A stretch of 64,000 nucleotides of DNA from Niabella sp. (GCA_027493055.1 JAPUDO010000048.1:1-64000), one strand, 5' to 3'. Positions 1 to 9,732 are shown, numbered from the stretch's first letter. Program-made: numbers and translations. Notes: generated by a model from the letters alone, not told the origin.

Positions 1-1387
1 CATCCGGAGCATCTTTCTTATAGCCACCAAACGCTTTTTGAGTAAAGCCCCCATCTCCATCCAGGATAGGATGCGAATAGGGATCGTTAGGATAATCTAC
101 TTCATTACCAATGCTCCATGCAAAAACGGAGATATGGTTTCTGTCGCGCCTTACCATATCCGCCAGGTCTTTTTCTCCCCACTCTTCAAAAAAATCGTAA
201 GTTCCCTGGAACCCCGGTGTGCCGGCATTCCAACCTTCTAACCATTTACGTTTAGGAAATTCCCATTCATCAAAAGCCTCATCCAATACCAGTAAACCCA
301 GCTCATCACAAAGATCATAAAACACAGTGCCCTGCGGATTATGGCTGGTTCTTACCGCATTTACGCCCACTTCCTTTAAGTTCAGCAATCTTCTGCGCCA
401 AACTTCTTTATACATAGCAGCGCCTAATACACCTGCATCGTGATGCAGGCAAACACCCTTTACTTTCATCCACTCATTGTTTAAAGCAAATCCTTTGTTT
501 GGATCGAATGTCAGCGTTCTAAACCCTGTAACGGTTGTATTGGCATCAACCTGTTTTCCGTCTTTTAAAATTTTTGTTTGCAGTTTGTACAAAGCAGGAT
601 TGGTAAGGCGCCACAATCGCGGATTAGCTACTTTTATTTCTGCAGTTTGTTTGCCCGATGTGTTTGCAGCAACGGTAATGGTATTGTTTGCTTTTCCCAC
701 CACTTTATTGGCGGCATTAAGCAATTCACTTATAACAGTAACTTTCTGGCTTTTGCCTTCTGTATTTACAATATCTGTCTCTATATGAAGTGTTCCGGTA
801 TTATTGGCTACTTCGGGATATGCATAAACGCCCCATTGCGCAATATGCACAGGGTTGGCATACACCAGCCATACATCACGGTAAATACCCGAACCGGTGT
901 ACCAGCGTGAGTCGGCATCACGGTGATGATCTGCTTTTACTAATATCTCGTTGGGTTGATTGAACCGGATGTAAGGAGTGATATCATACATAAATGATAT
1001 ATATCCGTTAGGTCTTTTCCCTACCGATTTCCCATTTACAAAAACTTCACTGCGGTTATACACCCCTTCAAAGTACAGGTACACCTGTTTGCCGGATGCA
1101 GGAACTACAACAGTTTTTTTATACCAGCCAATGCCACCGGGCAAATAGCCCATGGCGCTTGCATTTTTAGGATCGAGCTTTTGCTTTACGCTCCAATCGT
1201 GCGGCAAATCTACCTTTTGCCATTGCGCATTGGCTGCAGGCGAAGCCGCTACGGTATCGCTGCTGTTCAATGAGAACATCCAGCCATTGTTTAACTTTTG
1301 GGCATTACCAAAACCCGGCTGGGCAAACAGCCCGTTAAAGCAAACGGATAAGGCTATCAAAAACAATAAAGAAAAACGTGAGATCAT
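1..1387 (-). CDS. GH2 family beta-galactosidase, C-terminus cut by window edge
   Basis: The gene starts at ATG 1387 and is still open at base 1, so only the first 462 residues are visible. The N-terminus (MISRFSLLFLIALSV...LFAQ) is a Sec signal peptide, so the enzyme is exported, probably to the periplasm. Next come the GH2 sugar-binding jelly roll (motifs LPHDWSV, GGIGWYKK, VNGKSVGKRPNGY, RWYTGSGIYRDVWL), the immunoglobulin-like domain and the start of the TIM barrel (HHDAG, VRTSHNP). The motif WSIGNE carries the family's acid/base glutamate; the nucleophile would lie beyond the window. GH2 enzymes of this type remove terminal beta-galactose from oligosaccharides. It lies downstream of a GH43 gene and an HTCS on the same strand, which fits a polysaccharide-utilisation locus. 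Another GH2 specificity, such as beta-glucuronidase, is possible but less likely. Confidence 0.9.
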   Translation of the reverse strand, partial: MISRFSLLFLIALSVCFNGLFAQPGFGNAQKLNNGWMFSLNSSDTVAASPAANAQWQKVDLPHDWSVKQKLDPKNASAMGYLPGGIGWYKKTVVVPASGKQVYLYFEGVYNRSEVFVNGKSVGKRPNGYISFMYDITPYIRFNQPNEILVKADHHRDADSRWYTGSGIYRDVWLVYANPVHIAQWGVYAYPEVANNTGTLHIETDIVNTEGKSQKVTVISELLNAANKVVGKANNTITVAANTSGKQTAEIKVANPRLWRLTNPALYKLQTKILKDGKQVDANTTVTGFRTLTFDPNKGFALNNEWMKVKGVCLHHDAGVLGAAMYKEVWRRRLLNLKEVGVNAVRTSHNPQGTVFYDLCDELGLLVLDEAFDEWEFPKRKWLEGWNAGTPGFQGTYDFFEEWGEKDLADMVRRDRNHISVFAWSIGNEVDYPNDPYSHPILDGDGGFTQKAFGGYKKDAPD

Positions 1388-1578
1388 AATTATACAATGT
1401 TTAAATTTATTTTAAACCACATAGAATCATAGTAATATAGAATCGGTTAAAAAATATCCACAGTTAAGGAAAATATAGTTTTTCATCTTCGATGAAAAAT
1501 CTTTGTGGACCTATCCTTCTCCTCCTTCTTTCAAGTTTCTTATTCCTATGCAATTGCTATGTATCTATGTGATCAGGT

Positions 1579-3750
1579 TTAAAAAATCCCTTTTCCAACT
1601 TTTACAGGCTCTATCCCCCTATGCGTTGGAACCACCTGTTTGATGCTTCCATCTGCATTAAATTCCAGCTTATCTATACATACTTCACGGTGGTAACCCG
1701 CGGCCCTGCCCATCTTTATGCCATTGGGGTAGCTGAAACGGTGGTAAACAATATACCATTCATCTTTACCCGGTATTTGAATGACCGAGTTATGGCCCGC
1801 CCCGTAAATACCTTCAGAGACTTCCTTCTCTATCACTACATTATTGGCAGGAATCGTTATTTTTCCATCAGGTGCTTGCGAAGTGCCATAGCGCACCTTA
1901 TAATTAGGACTGCGGGTATCATCCTCGCTCCACATAAAATAATAAGTACCGTTCCTGTAAAAAACATAAGTGCCCTCCCGGTACGTTTTGTCGGGCGTAT
2001 TTATTTTGAGCGTTCCGGACTTTAGAGAGGTCATATCCTCATTCAACTCTGCAACTGCCAGGTAGCCATTACCCCAATACAAATAGCTTTTTCCTGTTTG
2101 CGGATCAGTAAACACATCGGGATCTATCTCCTGGCCTCCTTTTATCCCTGCAGGCTTATCTGCAATCAGCGGTTTACCGGAGTCTACGAAAGGGCCGGTG
2201 GGATGATCAGCAACCGCAACCCCAATTTTTTGAGCGGCAGTGAAATAGTAGAAGTATTTGTATTGCCCGTTGATCTTCTTTTCGATAATACAGGGAGCCC
2301 ATGCATTTCGGTTAGCCCAGCTCACCTGAGTGGGCAGGTCAAGCATTACGCCCTCGCCTTTCCAGTGCACCAGGTCGGGCGAAGAAAATACTTTAAAATA
2401 ATTACCGCTCCAGCCATCAAAGCCATCGCTGGTAGGATAGATATAAAACTTGCCCGTTTTCTCCGAATACAAAACTTCAGGATCGGCATAATATCCTGCT
2501 AAAGCAGGATTGTTGTTTTTTATAGCCTGAATCTGGAAAATTTGAGGCTTCTGCCTCGCAATAGAAACTGTATAAGCTACCGGTCCTTTAGAAAAGTTCC
2601 CGGTTTTTGAAGTGATCTTAACACCCGGCACTTTACCAAACTGGGGGTCAAATTGCCGGAGGTCAGTATCGGGCAACACCGGCAACAATAGCTTTTTTCC
2701 GGCAGTATCCAATACAATGTTATTACGTTTTACCTGCTTTGCCTGTACATTAGTGATCACTCCTTCAGCAGTCATCCATTTGCCAGTGAGCCGTTCCATC
2801 TCCTGGCGGGTAATGGGCAGCACGGTTCCATGCCGTGGATGAAAGTTCATTGCTACTTCATTATCCACTACTTTAAAATTTTCCAGGTCGGTGGTTTTTG
2901 TAAACTGGTATTTTCCTTTAGTGTACACATCGTACATCAGGATATAGCCAGTGCCATCGTTCAGTTTAAACACCCCGGCGCCCTCTACCGGGTCTTTGGT
3001 TTGCTGCACATATTGATCGCGCAGCACATACCCTTCAGTCAGTTTATTGGAAACCGCTATTTTAATCCCATTACCGGACCCCTCCGTTTTAAAGAATAAA
3101 TAGTATTTCCCGTCTTTATTAACAATATCACCATCTATACTGGCGGTACCATGCGGATTATAAAATAATTGCTTCGGTTCGGTTTCCAGGCAGGTAAAAT
3201 CTTTATTGGCATAAGCGTAATAAATCACATCAGGATCATTTCCTGCCCTCATTGACCAGTAAATCAAATATTTGCCTTTTTCTGAATCATAAATGGTTTG
3301 CGGGGCCCAAACCCTGTTTACGTTTTCAAATGCCTTAAAGGTTTGAGGAATGTTCACTATAGCCGATGTCCAGTTTACCAGGTTGGTTGATTTCAGCAGC
3401 ACCATAGCCCTGTTGGAGTTCCAGCCATTAGCCGAAACCATATCGGTAACCACCATGTAGAAAGTCTTGCCATCAGCGCCGCGCAAAATATGCGGATCGC
3501 GCACACCACCTGTAGAGCTGATGTCCTCTGACGGTATCACCGGTTTATTATCGTTTAAAGCAGTGTAACGGTAACCGTCTTCGCTTATTGCAAAACGAAT
3601 GGCTTCCTCATTCTTACTATTACCGGTAAAATAGGTAAACAGGTAGCCACCGTACCGGGATTCACTATTTTTATTATTCTTTTTACCCGCCTGTGCAAAA
3701 AGCAGGAAGACAGCAAATACCGATACCAGCAAAAGAAAAAATTTCTTCAT
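1579..3750 (-). CDS. secreted tandem GH43 glycosidase (arabinan/xylan-type)
   Basis: This 723-residue protein has a signal peptide (MKKFFLLLVSVFAVFLLFAQA) and two complete five-bladed propeller domains of the GH43 type. Domain 1 covers about residues 30-330 and has the GGVRDPH motif with the candidate base D85, an ASIDGD segment and an acid-like glutamate in PVEGAGVF. Domain 2 covers about 405-715 and has YYADPEV, EIDPDVF and YREGTYVF, which are the usual base, pKa-modulator and acid positions. Both domains therefore look catalytically intact. GH43 enzymes are mainly alpha-L-arabinofuranosidases, endo-arabinanases or beta-xylosidases; tandem forms are found in pectin and arabinan loci. The exact linkage cannot be read from the sequence. 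The gene lies 332 bases downstream of the HTCS and 191 bases upstream of the GH2 gene, same strand. Confidence 0.9.
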   Translation of the reverse strand: MKKFFLLLVSVFAVFLLFAQAGKKNNKNSESRYGGYLFTYFTGNSKNEEAIRFAISEDGYRYTALNDNKPVIPSEDISSTGGVRDPHILRGADGKTFYMVVTDMVSANGWNSNRAMVLLKSTNLVNWTSAIVNIPQTFKAFENVNRVWAPQTIYDSEKGKYLIYWSMRAGNDPDVIYYAYANKDFTCLETEPKQLFYNPHGTASIDGDIVNKDGKYYLFFKTEGSGNGIKIAVSNKLTEGYVLRDQYVQQTKDPVEGAGVFKLNDGTGYILMYDVYTKGKYQFTKTTDLENFKVVDNEVAMNFHPRHGTVLPITRQEMERLTGKWMTAEGVITNVQAKQVKRNNIVLDTAGKKLLLPVLPDTDLRQFDPQFGKVPGVKITSKTGNFSKGPVAYTVSIARQKPQIFQIQAIKNNNPALAGYYADPEVLYSEKTGKFYIYPTSDGFDGWSGNYFKVFSSPDLVHWKGEGVMLDLPTQVSWANRNAWAPCIIEKKINGQYKYFYYFTAAQKIGVAVADHPTGPFVDSGKPLIADKPAGIKGGQEIDPDVFTDPQTGKSYLYWGNGYLAVAELNEDMTSLKSGTLKINTPDKTYREGTYVFYRNGTYYFMWSEDDTRSPNYKVRYGTSQAPDGKITIPANNVVIEKEVSEGIYGAGHNSVIQIPGKDEWYIVYHRFSYPNGIKMGRAAGYHREVCIDKLEFNADGSIKQVVPTHRGIEPVKVGKGIF

Positions 3751-3865
3751 ATTTTAATATTCTGCTTTATAAGCAATACCGACAACCGTTAAAAATCCGC
3801 GGCATTTCTTCGCAAACGTTTGCTCAAACTTAGGGACAATCAAATAATTGTCAAAAAAACAATTA

Positions 3866-3873
3866 CAAAAGTA
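3866..3873 (-). promoter_or_regulatory. possible -7 box (TAnnTTTG) upstream of the tandem GH43 gene
   Basis: Read on the minus strand this is TACTTTTG, matching the Bacteroidota -7 consensus TAnnTTTG, 115 bases upstream of the GH43 start. No convincing -33 TTTG lies at the usual spacing, so this is a weak call. It sits between the GH43 start and the hairpin repeat that follows the HTCS gene, where a separate promoter would be expected. Confidence 0.3.
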
Positions 3874-3933
3874 AGTACATTACTACAAAAGGAAGGGAGT
3901 GAAATTCATTTAAAAAGAGGGTTAAACTCGTAT

Positions 3934-4036
3934 ATTTCTCTTGTATATTTATTATTGTTTTTGGCCAAGAGGAACCTTTGATGAAATTTTTCATGCTTCT
4001 TTGTGTAATTTAAGCATGAAAAATTTCATGTCGGTT
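3934..4036 (+). repeat. dispersed hairpin repeat, copy A
   Basis: About 100 bases here match positions 45,223-45,348 in the same orientation. The shared blocks are an A+T-rich lead (TATTTATTATTGTTTTTGGCC), a GAGGAACC/AAGGAACC segment, TTTTTCATGCTTC, GTGTAATTTAAGC and AAAAATTTCAT.TCGGTTT. Copy A holds a perfect hairpin; copy B has an extra ~20 bases in the right arm. It lies just past the 3' end of the HTCS gene. No ORF or target duplication was found, so it resembles a small REP- or MITE-like element, or a shared terminator that has spread. Confidence 0.65.
3981..4029. terminator. perfect 18-bp hairpin after the HTCS gene
   Basis: Bases 3981-3998 and 4012-4029 are exact inverted repeats (ATGAAATTTTTCATGCTT) around a 13-base loop. 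The hairpin lies 54 bases past the HTCS stop codon. There is no long U-tract after it on the minus strand, so it may act as a transcript 3'-end stabiliser or protein site rather than a classic terminator. It forms the core of repeat copy A. Confidence 0.5.
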
Positions 4037-4082
4037 TTAAAAGTCCATAAAGGCGGCCTATCCCATTCTTAATACGAATTTA

Positions 4083-7000
4083 TTATTGATTATCAATGCG
4101 CAGATTATCTGTCATTTTACCACGATATTGTTTAATATATTCCGTAGGCTTCATTTTAAAGAGGCGGGTGAACTGCTCCCTGAAATACTTCACATCGCTA
4201 AAACCAACGGCATAGGCCACCTGCGTAACTGTATCGTTGGTGGTAATTAAAAATTCGGCAGCCTTACGCAACCGTAAAAAACGGATGAACGAATTAACCG
4301 ATTGGCCGGAGATCAGCTTAATGCGTTTGTACAGATAGGAATGGCTCACACCCATTTCGCGGGCCAGCATTTCAATGTTAAAGGAGTTGTCATCCAGGTG
4401 TTTTTCTACTATTACAATACATTTATCTAAAAGCTCCTGGTATTCGGCAGGCACTTTCTGCTCCTCTGCTGTTACAGCGGCTTTTTTAAGGGTAACCTGG
4501 TCGTAAAAATATTGCTGCAGGTTAGCCCGGCTTTTAAAAATGCTGTTAACCCGTGCCAGCAGGAGATCTTTACTAAATGGTTTTGTAATATAATAATCCG
4601 CCCCCTCTTCTGTTCCTTTTAATTCCACCTCCTGGGAAGTATGGGCTGTAAGCAAAATAACCGCCAAATGATTCGTATTCTGGTCGGTTTTAATAGCTTT
4701 ACATAGTTCAATACCGTCCATTTCCGGCATAGTGATATCGGAAATGATCAGCTCGGGTTTTTTATCGCGCACCATTTGCAGGCCCTCTTCACCATTAGAA
4801 GCTGTATAAACCAGGTAATTCCGGCCCAGTACCGACGCCACATAGTTCCGTATCTCATTATCGTCATCTACTACCAGGATGGCTTTTTTAGCGGTAAGTA
4901 CCGGTACTTCGGGAATAAAGGCGGTACCAGGTTCATCGGCTTCTTCAAAATCATTGGTTTTAATGGTTTCATTGGCTTCCGGTAAATCTTCTGTAACCGG
5001 TATGTCTGCAAAATGGTCCTTACCTAAGCGTAGCTCTAATGTAAACCGGGTACCCTTATTTAAAGTACTTTGATAAGCAATAGCGCCTTTGTGCATATCA
5101 GTAAACTGCCTTACCATATATAACCCGATACCAAACCCCAGCTTTACATGGCCCTGTGCCTGGTAAAACCTTTCAAATATGGCATTGCCCGTCCCTTCGG
5201 GAATGCCTGCACCGGTATCTTCAATCACCGTTGTTACTATATTCCCGTTCCGGTTTACTTGAATGTGAATTTTACCTCCTTTGGGCGTATATTTAAAAGC
5301 ATTGGCTATAAGGTTATACAGTATGATCTCAATTTTAGCTTTATCCCCATAAAGCGCTATCGGCTCCTCAATGCCCTCTATTGTGTAACGGATATCCCTG
5401 GTTTTGGCTTCATGTTTAAAATAATAAAACACCGTATTGCAGAGCCTGCTGAAATCAAATTTTCCTACATGCAGCTCTTCGGCCCCTTCTTCAATTTTCC
5501 TGAACAATAGCAGCTGGTCTGTAAGGCTTAACAGGCGCGTGGCGTTCAGGCCAATCACACGAAGCTCTTCTTTTTCTTCGCCCTGGTACTGGTTCATCAG
5601 GTCCTGCACCGGATTAATAATCATGGTAAGCGGGGTTCTGAACTCGTGCGAGATATTGGTAAAGAAGGAGAGCCGTTTCTGGTTAATTTCTTTTTCCTTT
5701 TCATTAATCACCCGCTCGGTTTCTCTTTCGGCCTTTTCTTTTTCGTATTCTGCATGGGTCTTTTCCAGCTCGGCACGTTGCACTTCTTTTTCCATACGCT
5801 CACTTTCCAGCTCTGCTTTACGCATTTCCTCATCCATCCGGGCCAGCTTCAGCTCATATTTTATTTTAGCCTGGGCCGTCTTGTATCGCAGGTAAAGAAC
5901 AATAAGGCTGCCAATAGAAAGCAGGTACAATGTGTAGGCCCACCAGGTACGGTACCATGGAGGCAGCACGCTTATTTTTACTACCGTTTCCTGTGTATTC
6001 CAGGTACCCTCGGCATTGGTAGATTTTATGCGCAAGGTGTAAGAACCTTCGCGGATATTATTATACGTTACTGCCCGGGAGCTACCACTAACGCTCCAGC
6101 TTTTATCCCAGCCTTCAAGGTAATAGGCATACTGGATTTTATTGGGAGCAGAATATTCAAGTGCAGCAAATTGTATTGATAAAATGGCCTCATTATAAGG
6201 AACGGTGAGACTGGCTATATCGCCACTTTTATTGGTCCTGTAGTCATTATCATCTGAGAGGTCTTTATTATTAACCCTGAACGAAGTAATAACTACCCGG
6301 GGGAAATAGGTTCTGATAGCAACTTTAGACGGGTCAAAAATATTGAACCCGTTATTCCCTCCAAAAACAAGCTCGCCTGATTGTAATTTAAGAGCCGCAC
6401 GATAGGAGAACTGGTTATTCTGCAAGCCATCCGACTCGTAAAAGCTATTGACTTTTTTTGTTTGGGGGTCGAACCTGTTTAGGCCGTTGGAAGTGCTGAT
6501 CCATAAATACCCGCCATCATCTTCCAGGATATTCATTACCGTATTGCTGGAGAGCCCTTCTTCTTCAGAATAACGGGCAGCCATTTTTCCTGCCTTCCTG
6601 TCGAACAGTATAAGGCCACCGCCTTCTGCCCCAATCCAGAAGTTTCCTTTTGAATCTTCGTAAATAGCGCGTACTGTTTTGCCTATTTCATAAAATTGGT
6701 GCTTCCTGTTAACCCGGTCAATTTTTACCAGTTGTGATGCATTGCCGGCCCATAAGGTATGATCCCTGTCTTCCTTTATAGACATCAGATCGCCCAGATT
6801 CTGATCAAAGGCCTCAAACTGATCAAGCTCTTTATTATATAAATATAAATGGCCGTTTTCGTAGGTTGTGGCCCACAGGTTATTTTCCATATCCCGATAA
6901 ACGCGAATGGCTATTTTATTTTCATAGCCATCGGTATTAATTAACCGGTAATTTTTTATACTGCCGCTTTTTGTGAGCCGGTTCACGCCGCTGCCAAAAG

Positions 7001-8264
7001 TGGCGATCCAGGTATTTTGCACTGCATCCTGTGTAATGCTGCTAATAATATTATTAGAAAGAACGGGAGTTTGATATACGGTAAAATGATCCCGCCTGCT
7101 GTTCCATACATTTACACCACCGCCATCTGTGCCTATCCAAAGGCTTCCTTTTGGGTCCTCAAAAAAGGAAGTAATAAAATTGTTGGAAAGTTCCGGATAA
7201 AAAGGGTCCCTCCTTATGGTATTAAACATGTTGCCCGAAATGTCAAACACATTAATACCGCCCTTATTAGTGCCTATCCATTTCCGTGACTCTTTATCAA
7301 TAAAAATGGTTAGGATGGTTTTTGCAGAAACCAGTCCGGGTTGCCGGCCCTGCTCTATATTTGATATCTGCCCCGTATGGGTATCCAGCAGATCAATCCC
7401 TCCGCCGTCAGTGCCGATCCACAATTTCCCTCCGGCATCTGCACTTAGCGCCGTAACATAATTAGCGCTCAGCTTACCATTATCAGCGGTATAGCTGGAA
7501 AGAATGGCTTTTTGAGAAACCGAATATTTATACAAGCCTGTAGAAGTGCCCAGCCATAAATTTCCCTGTTCATCGGCCAGCATCTTATTTACAGGAAGGT
7601 TGATAAGCGATACATCCACAGCATCCAACTGCCGGGTTTTATAATTATACTGATGCAACCCACTGCCCGAGACAAATACCCAGGTACGTTTCTGCCTGTC
7701 CATATACATAGCCTGCACAGCGGAAAAAGCGCTTATACTTCCATCCGTATTTCGTAATGGAACCTGTATGGCAACCTTTTCATTTTTTAGTTTAACGATA
7801 AGCCCCGAACCGCTGGTTCCTAAAAACATATTTCCCTCAGCGTCTTTTTCTATACTGTTTATATAAGCCGTAATACGCGCTTCCTGCTTTGTTCTGTAAG
7901 AAAAGCAGTAAACCGGTGTTACCTTATTCGTAACCGGATTATAAGTAACCGCACCCTGTCCCATACCGATCCACAAATGGTGGTCATCGTCTTCATTTAT
8001 AGCAGAAATATAATTATGCGGCAGAGAGGCAGTATCATTGATCCGGTTGCGCAGTATCTTAAATTCATAGCCATCATAGCGGTTCAGCCCGTCATAAGTG
8101 CCAAACCACATAAACCCCCTGCTATCCTGGAAAATTGCGCGCACAGAATTATTGGACAAGCCCTGGGAACTGCCCAGGTATTTAGGCTTATAGGTTTCCT
8201 GTGCATCCGGTGCACCAAATAAAAAAAGTAAAAAAACAATTATAAAGAAATGCTTGTGCCACAT
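4083..8264 (-). CDS. hybrid two-component sensor/regulator (HTCS), AraC output
   Basis: This single-protein signalling system senses a periplasmic oligosaccharide and switches on a glycan locus. I chose the ATG at 8264; an upstream TTG at 8276 adds only four residues. In order it has a signal peptide (MWHKHFFIIVFLLFLF), about a dozen two-component propeller repeats (LWIGT, GLNRFD motifs), a Y_Y_Y domain (about 700-765), one membrane helix (about 773-793), a charged coiled coil, a histidine kinase domain with H873 in SHEFRTPL, an ATPase domain (NAFKYTP, GAGIP, GFGIGLY), a receiver domain with phospho-acceptor D1176 (SDITMPEMDG) and invariant K in TKPF, and a C-terminal AraC helix-turn-helix pair. 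All key residues are present at about 1,393 aa, normal for the family. The likely targets are the neighbouring GH43 and GH2 genes. Confidence 0.95.
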   Translation of the reverse strand: MWHKHFFIIVFLLFLFGAPDAQETYKPKYLGSSQGLSNNSVRAIFQDSRGFMWFGTYDGLNRYDGYEFKILRNRINDTASLPHNYISAINEDDDHHLWIGMGQGAVTYNPVTNKVTPVYCFSYRTKQEARITAYINSIEKDAEGNMFLGTSGSGLIVKLKNEKVAIQVPLRNTDGSISAFSAVQAMYMDRQKRTWVFVSGSGLHQYNYKTRQLDAVDVSLINLPVNKMLADEQGNLWLGTSTGLYKYSVSQKAILSSYTADNGKLSANYVTALSADAGGKLWIGTDGGGIDLLDTHTGQISNIEQGRQPGLVSAKTILTIFIDKESRKWIGTNKGGINVFDISGNMFNTIRRDPFYPELSNNFITSFFEDPKGSLWIGTDGGGVNVWNSRRDHFTVYQTPVLSNNIISSITQDAVQNTWIATFGSGVNRLTKSGSIKNYRLINTDGYENKIAIRVYRDMENNLWATTYENGHLYLYNKELDQFEAFDQNLGDLMSIKEDRDHTLWAGNASQLVKIDRVNRKHQFYEIGKTVRAIYEDSKGNFWIGAEGGGLILFDRKAGKMAARYSEEEGLSSNTVMNILEDDGGYLWISTSNGLNRFDPQTKKVNSFYESDGLQNNQFSYRAALKLQSGELVFGGNNGFNIFDPSKVAIRTYFPRVVITSFRVNNKDLSDDNDYRTNKSGDIASLTVPYNEAILSIQFAALEYSAPNKIQYAYYLEGWDKSWSVSGSSRAVTYNNIREGSYTLRIKSTNAEGTWNTQETVVKISVLPPWYRTWWAYTLYLLSIGSLIVLYLRYKTAQAKIKYELKLARMDEEMRKAELESERMEKEVQRAELEKTHAEYEKEKAERETERVINEKEKEINQKRLSFFTNISHEFRTPLTMIINPVQDLMNQYQGEEKEELRVIGLNATRLLSLTDQLLLFRKIEEGAEELHVGKFDFSRLCNTVFYYFKHEAKTRDIRYTIEGIEEPIALYGDKAKIEIILYNLIANAFKYTPKGGKIHIQVNRNGNIVTTVIEDTGAGIPEGTGNAIFERFYQAQGHVKLGFGIGLYMVRQFTDMHKGAIAYQSTLNKGTRFTLELRLGKDHFADIPVTEDLPEANETIKTNDFEEADEPGTAFIPEVPVLTAKKAILVVDDDNEIRNYVASVLGRNYLVYTASNGEEGLQMVRDKKPELIISDITMPEMDGIELCKAIKTDQNTNHLAVILLTAHTSQEVELKGTEEGADYYITKPFSKDLLLARVNSIFKSRANLQQYFYDQVTLKKAAVTAEEQKVPAEYQELLDKCIVIVEKHLDDNSFNIEMLAREMGVSHSYLYKRIKLISGQSVNSFIRFLRLRKAAEFLITTNDTVTQVAYAVGFSDVKYFREQFTRLFKMKPTEYIKQYRGKMTDNLRIDNQ

Positions 8265-8384
8265 GGTCAGGCACAAGGTAATAAAAAAGGGTAAAACCGG
8301 GTGTATCAGGTAAGAAGCCGGTGCCTGAATTCTTATCTCTCACAGATTACACGGAAAATCTCAGAAGGGTTTCTACATTCTAAC

Positions 8385-8411
8385 AAAAAGCCGGGAGAAA
8401 ATCCCCCCGGC
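8385..8411 (-). terminator. Rho-independent terminator of the beta-barrel gene
   Basis: On the minus strand GCCGGG and CCCGGC pair (8406-8411 with 8390-8395) around a short loop and are followed by TTTTTG. It lies 40 bases past the stop codon of the minus-strand gene that ends at 8451 and separates it from the HTCS gene. Confidence 0.7.
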
Positions 8412-8450
8412 ATCACAAGTATGAAACAGCTTTGCTTAAGAGACGGTAGC

Positions 8451-9116
8451 TTATTTGAATCTGTAGCTAATGCCTATAGAAAAGGCTGTATTGGTTGCTT
8501 TTGCCCCGTCAGCATTTGTTAAAATATTGGAAAGCCCCATGCTATAATGGATTCCGGCTCCAAATTTCTCTGTGAAATGATAATTAAACCCGCCTCTTAG
8601 CCCGAAATCTGATTTAGCGAGGCCATCCTCAATTTTAGTGTATTTTAAGTCTTCATCGTCATAATAACTACTTGCAGATGCATACTGTGAGGCAGAACTG
8701 GTGCCTCCAAGATCATCCTCCTCTCCCGGTACTATTTTGCTTTTGCCATTGAGAAGTAATGCTGCATATAAGCCTAATTCAGCTTTTAAATTGCTGACAA
8801 TTTCATACTGTGCGGTAACAGGTAAGGTTATGTAATTCAGCTTAACATTGACACCGTTAATGACATCACCAGGAGGAAATTTATATCCGAGCGCATTATA
8901 TTGCAGCTGGGGCTTAATGCTTAGCCTGTCTGCTACCGGGATCTCTGCAAAGAAACCAATCTGTGGCCCCAGCATACTTTTAGGTTTATCCCAAACATCG
9001 GTTTTATACGACACATTACTTATATTTAAGCCTGCTGTTACACCATAGTGAACGTCCTGGGCATATACAGACATATATAAAGCCAGTGATGCAATAGTTA
9101 CAATACTCTTTTTCAT
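8451..9116 (-). CDS. outer-membrane beta-barrel protein (OmpA/PorT-like fold)
   Basis: This 221-residue protein has a clear signal peptide (MKKSIVTIASLALYMSVYAQ) followed by alternating amphipathic strands typical of the eight-stranded Bacteroidota barrel family (VHYGVTAGLNISN, GPQIGFFAEIPV, IKPQLQYN, YITLPVTAQY, FGLRGGFNYHF, AGIHYSMGLSNI, AFSIGISYRFK). The last residues, Y-R-F-K, are a usual outer-membrane beta-signal with a terminal aromatic. One loop, about residues 125-160, is rich in acidic residues and serine (EEDDLGGTSSASQYASASSYYDDED), long for this family and probably surface-exposed. No enzymatic motif is present. It is a single-gene unit with its own terminator, and its function is unknown. 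Confidence 0.85.
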   Translation of the reverse strand: MKKSIVTIASLALYMSVYAQDVHYGVTAGLNISNVSYKTDVWDKPKSMLGPQIGFFAEIPVADRLSIKPQLQYNALGYKFPPGDVINGVNVKLNYITLPVTAQYEIVSNLKAELGLYAALLLNGKSKIVPGEEDDLGGTSSASQYASASSYYDDEDLKYTKIEDGLAKSDFGLRGGFNYHFTEKFGAGIHYSMGLSNILTNADGAKATNTAFSIGISYRFK

Positions 9117-9330
9117 GATGTTGAAGTTTGATTTTGGTGAATATTTAATTTAAGTTTTTAGAACGGAGGAGCGTTTTAGCCTCTATCCTGTAATATGTTT
9201 TTGATATATCGTGATCCCCCTTAACAAGTCATCAAAATTTTAAAAAGAAATTATGTTATGCGGAAGTCTCCTGAATGATTATTATCCATTTCATCAATTT
9301 TTATTAGCTTGCCTTAATAAACATCTGCAG

Positions 9331-9732
9331 ATGAAAAAAGAAGAAATACCACAGGATGACGGTGCCCTGGGCCGTATAGCCAGGGAGGTTACCTATGTGG
9401 TAGGCGAAGATGGCAAATATGAAACAGCCCAAAGCTCCGGCTGGGATGTTAAAACCGAAGCGCTCAATGTGGCCTGGGACGAGGTGGAGAGAAAAATAGA
9501 AGCAGCCAGGCAAAAAGTACTGAACGGAACCGCCAGTCCCCTACTCTATTTCATGGAAAAGAAAATAATGGACCTGTCGATATTATCTTCCTACACCGGC
9601 TTTTGGAAATGGACCATTAAACGGCATCTTAAACCTTCTGTATTTAAAAAGCTTCCGGAAGAAAAGCTGAAAAAATACGCTGAGCTTTTTGAAGTGAGTA
9701 TAGAGGAGTTGAAACTGCCGTTTGGCGCTTAA
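9331..9732 (+). CDS. small helix-turn-helix-like protein of a BtrH/ABC cluster
   Basis: I do not recognise a named family. I start it at the ATG at 9331 (MKKEEIPQDDGALGRIAREV); a longer reading frame from 9253 adds a hydrophobic stretch with no similarity to the rest. The 133-residue product is charged and mostly helical. Its last third (TGFWKWTIKRHLKP...LKKYAELFEVSIEELK) has the spacing and the VS-EEL ending of an XRE-type helix-turn-helix, so a DNA-binding or adaptor role is possible. The neighbours downstream on the same strand are the BtrH-like, DUF2891 and ABC ATPase genes; the gap to the next gene is 73 bases. Function is inferred from context only. Confidence 0.65.
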   Translation: MKKEEIPQDDGALGRIAREVTYVVGEDGKYETAQSSGWDVKTEALNVAWDEVERKIEAARQKVLNGTASPLLYFMEKKIMDLSILSSYTGFWKWTIKRHLKPSVFKKLPEEKLKKYAELFEVSIEELKLPFGA

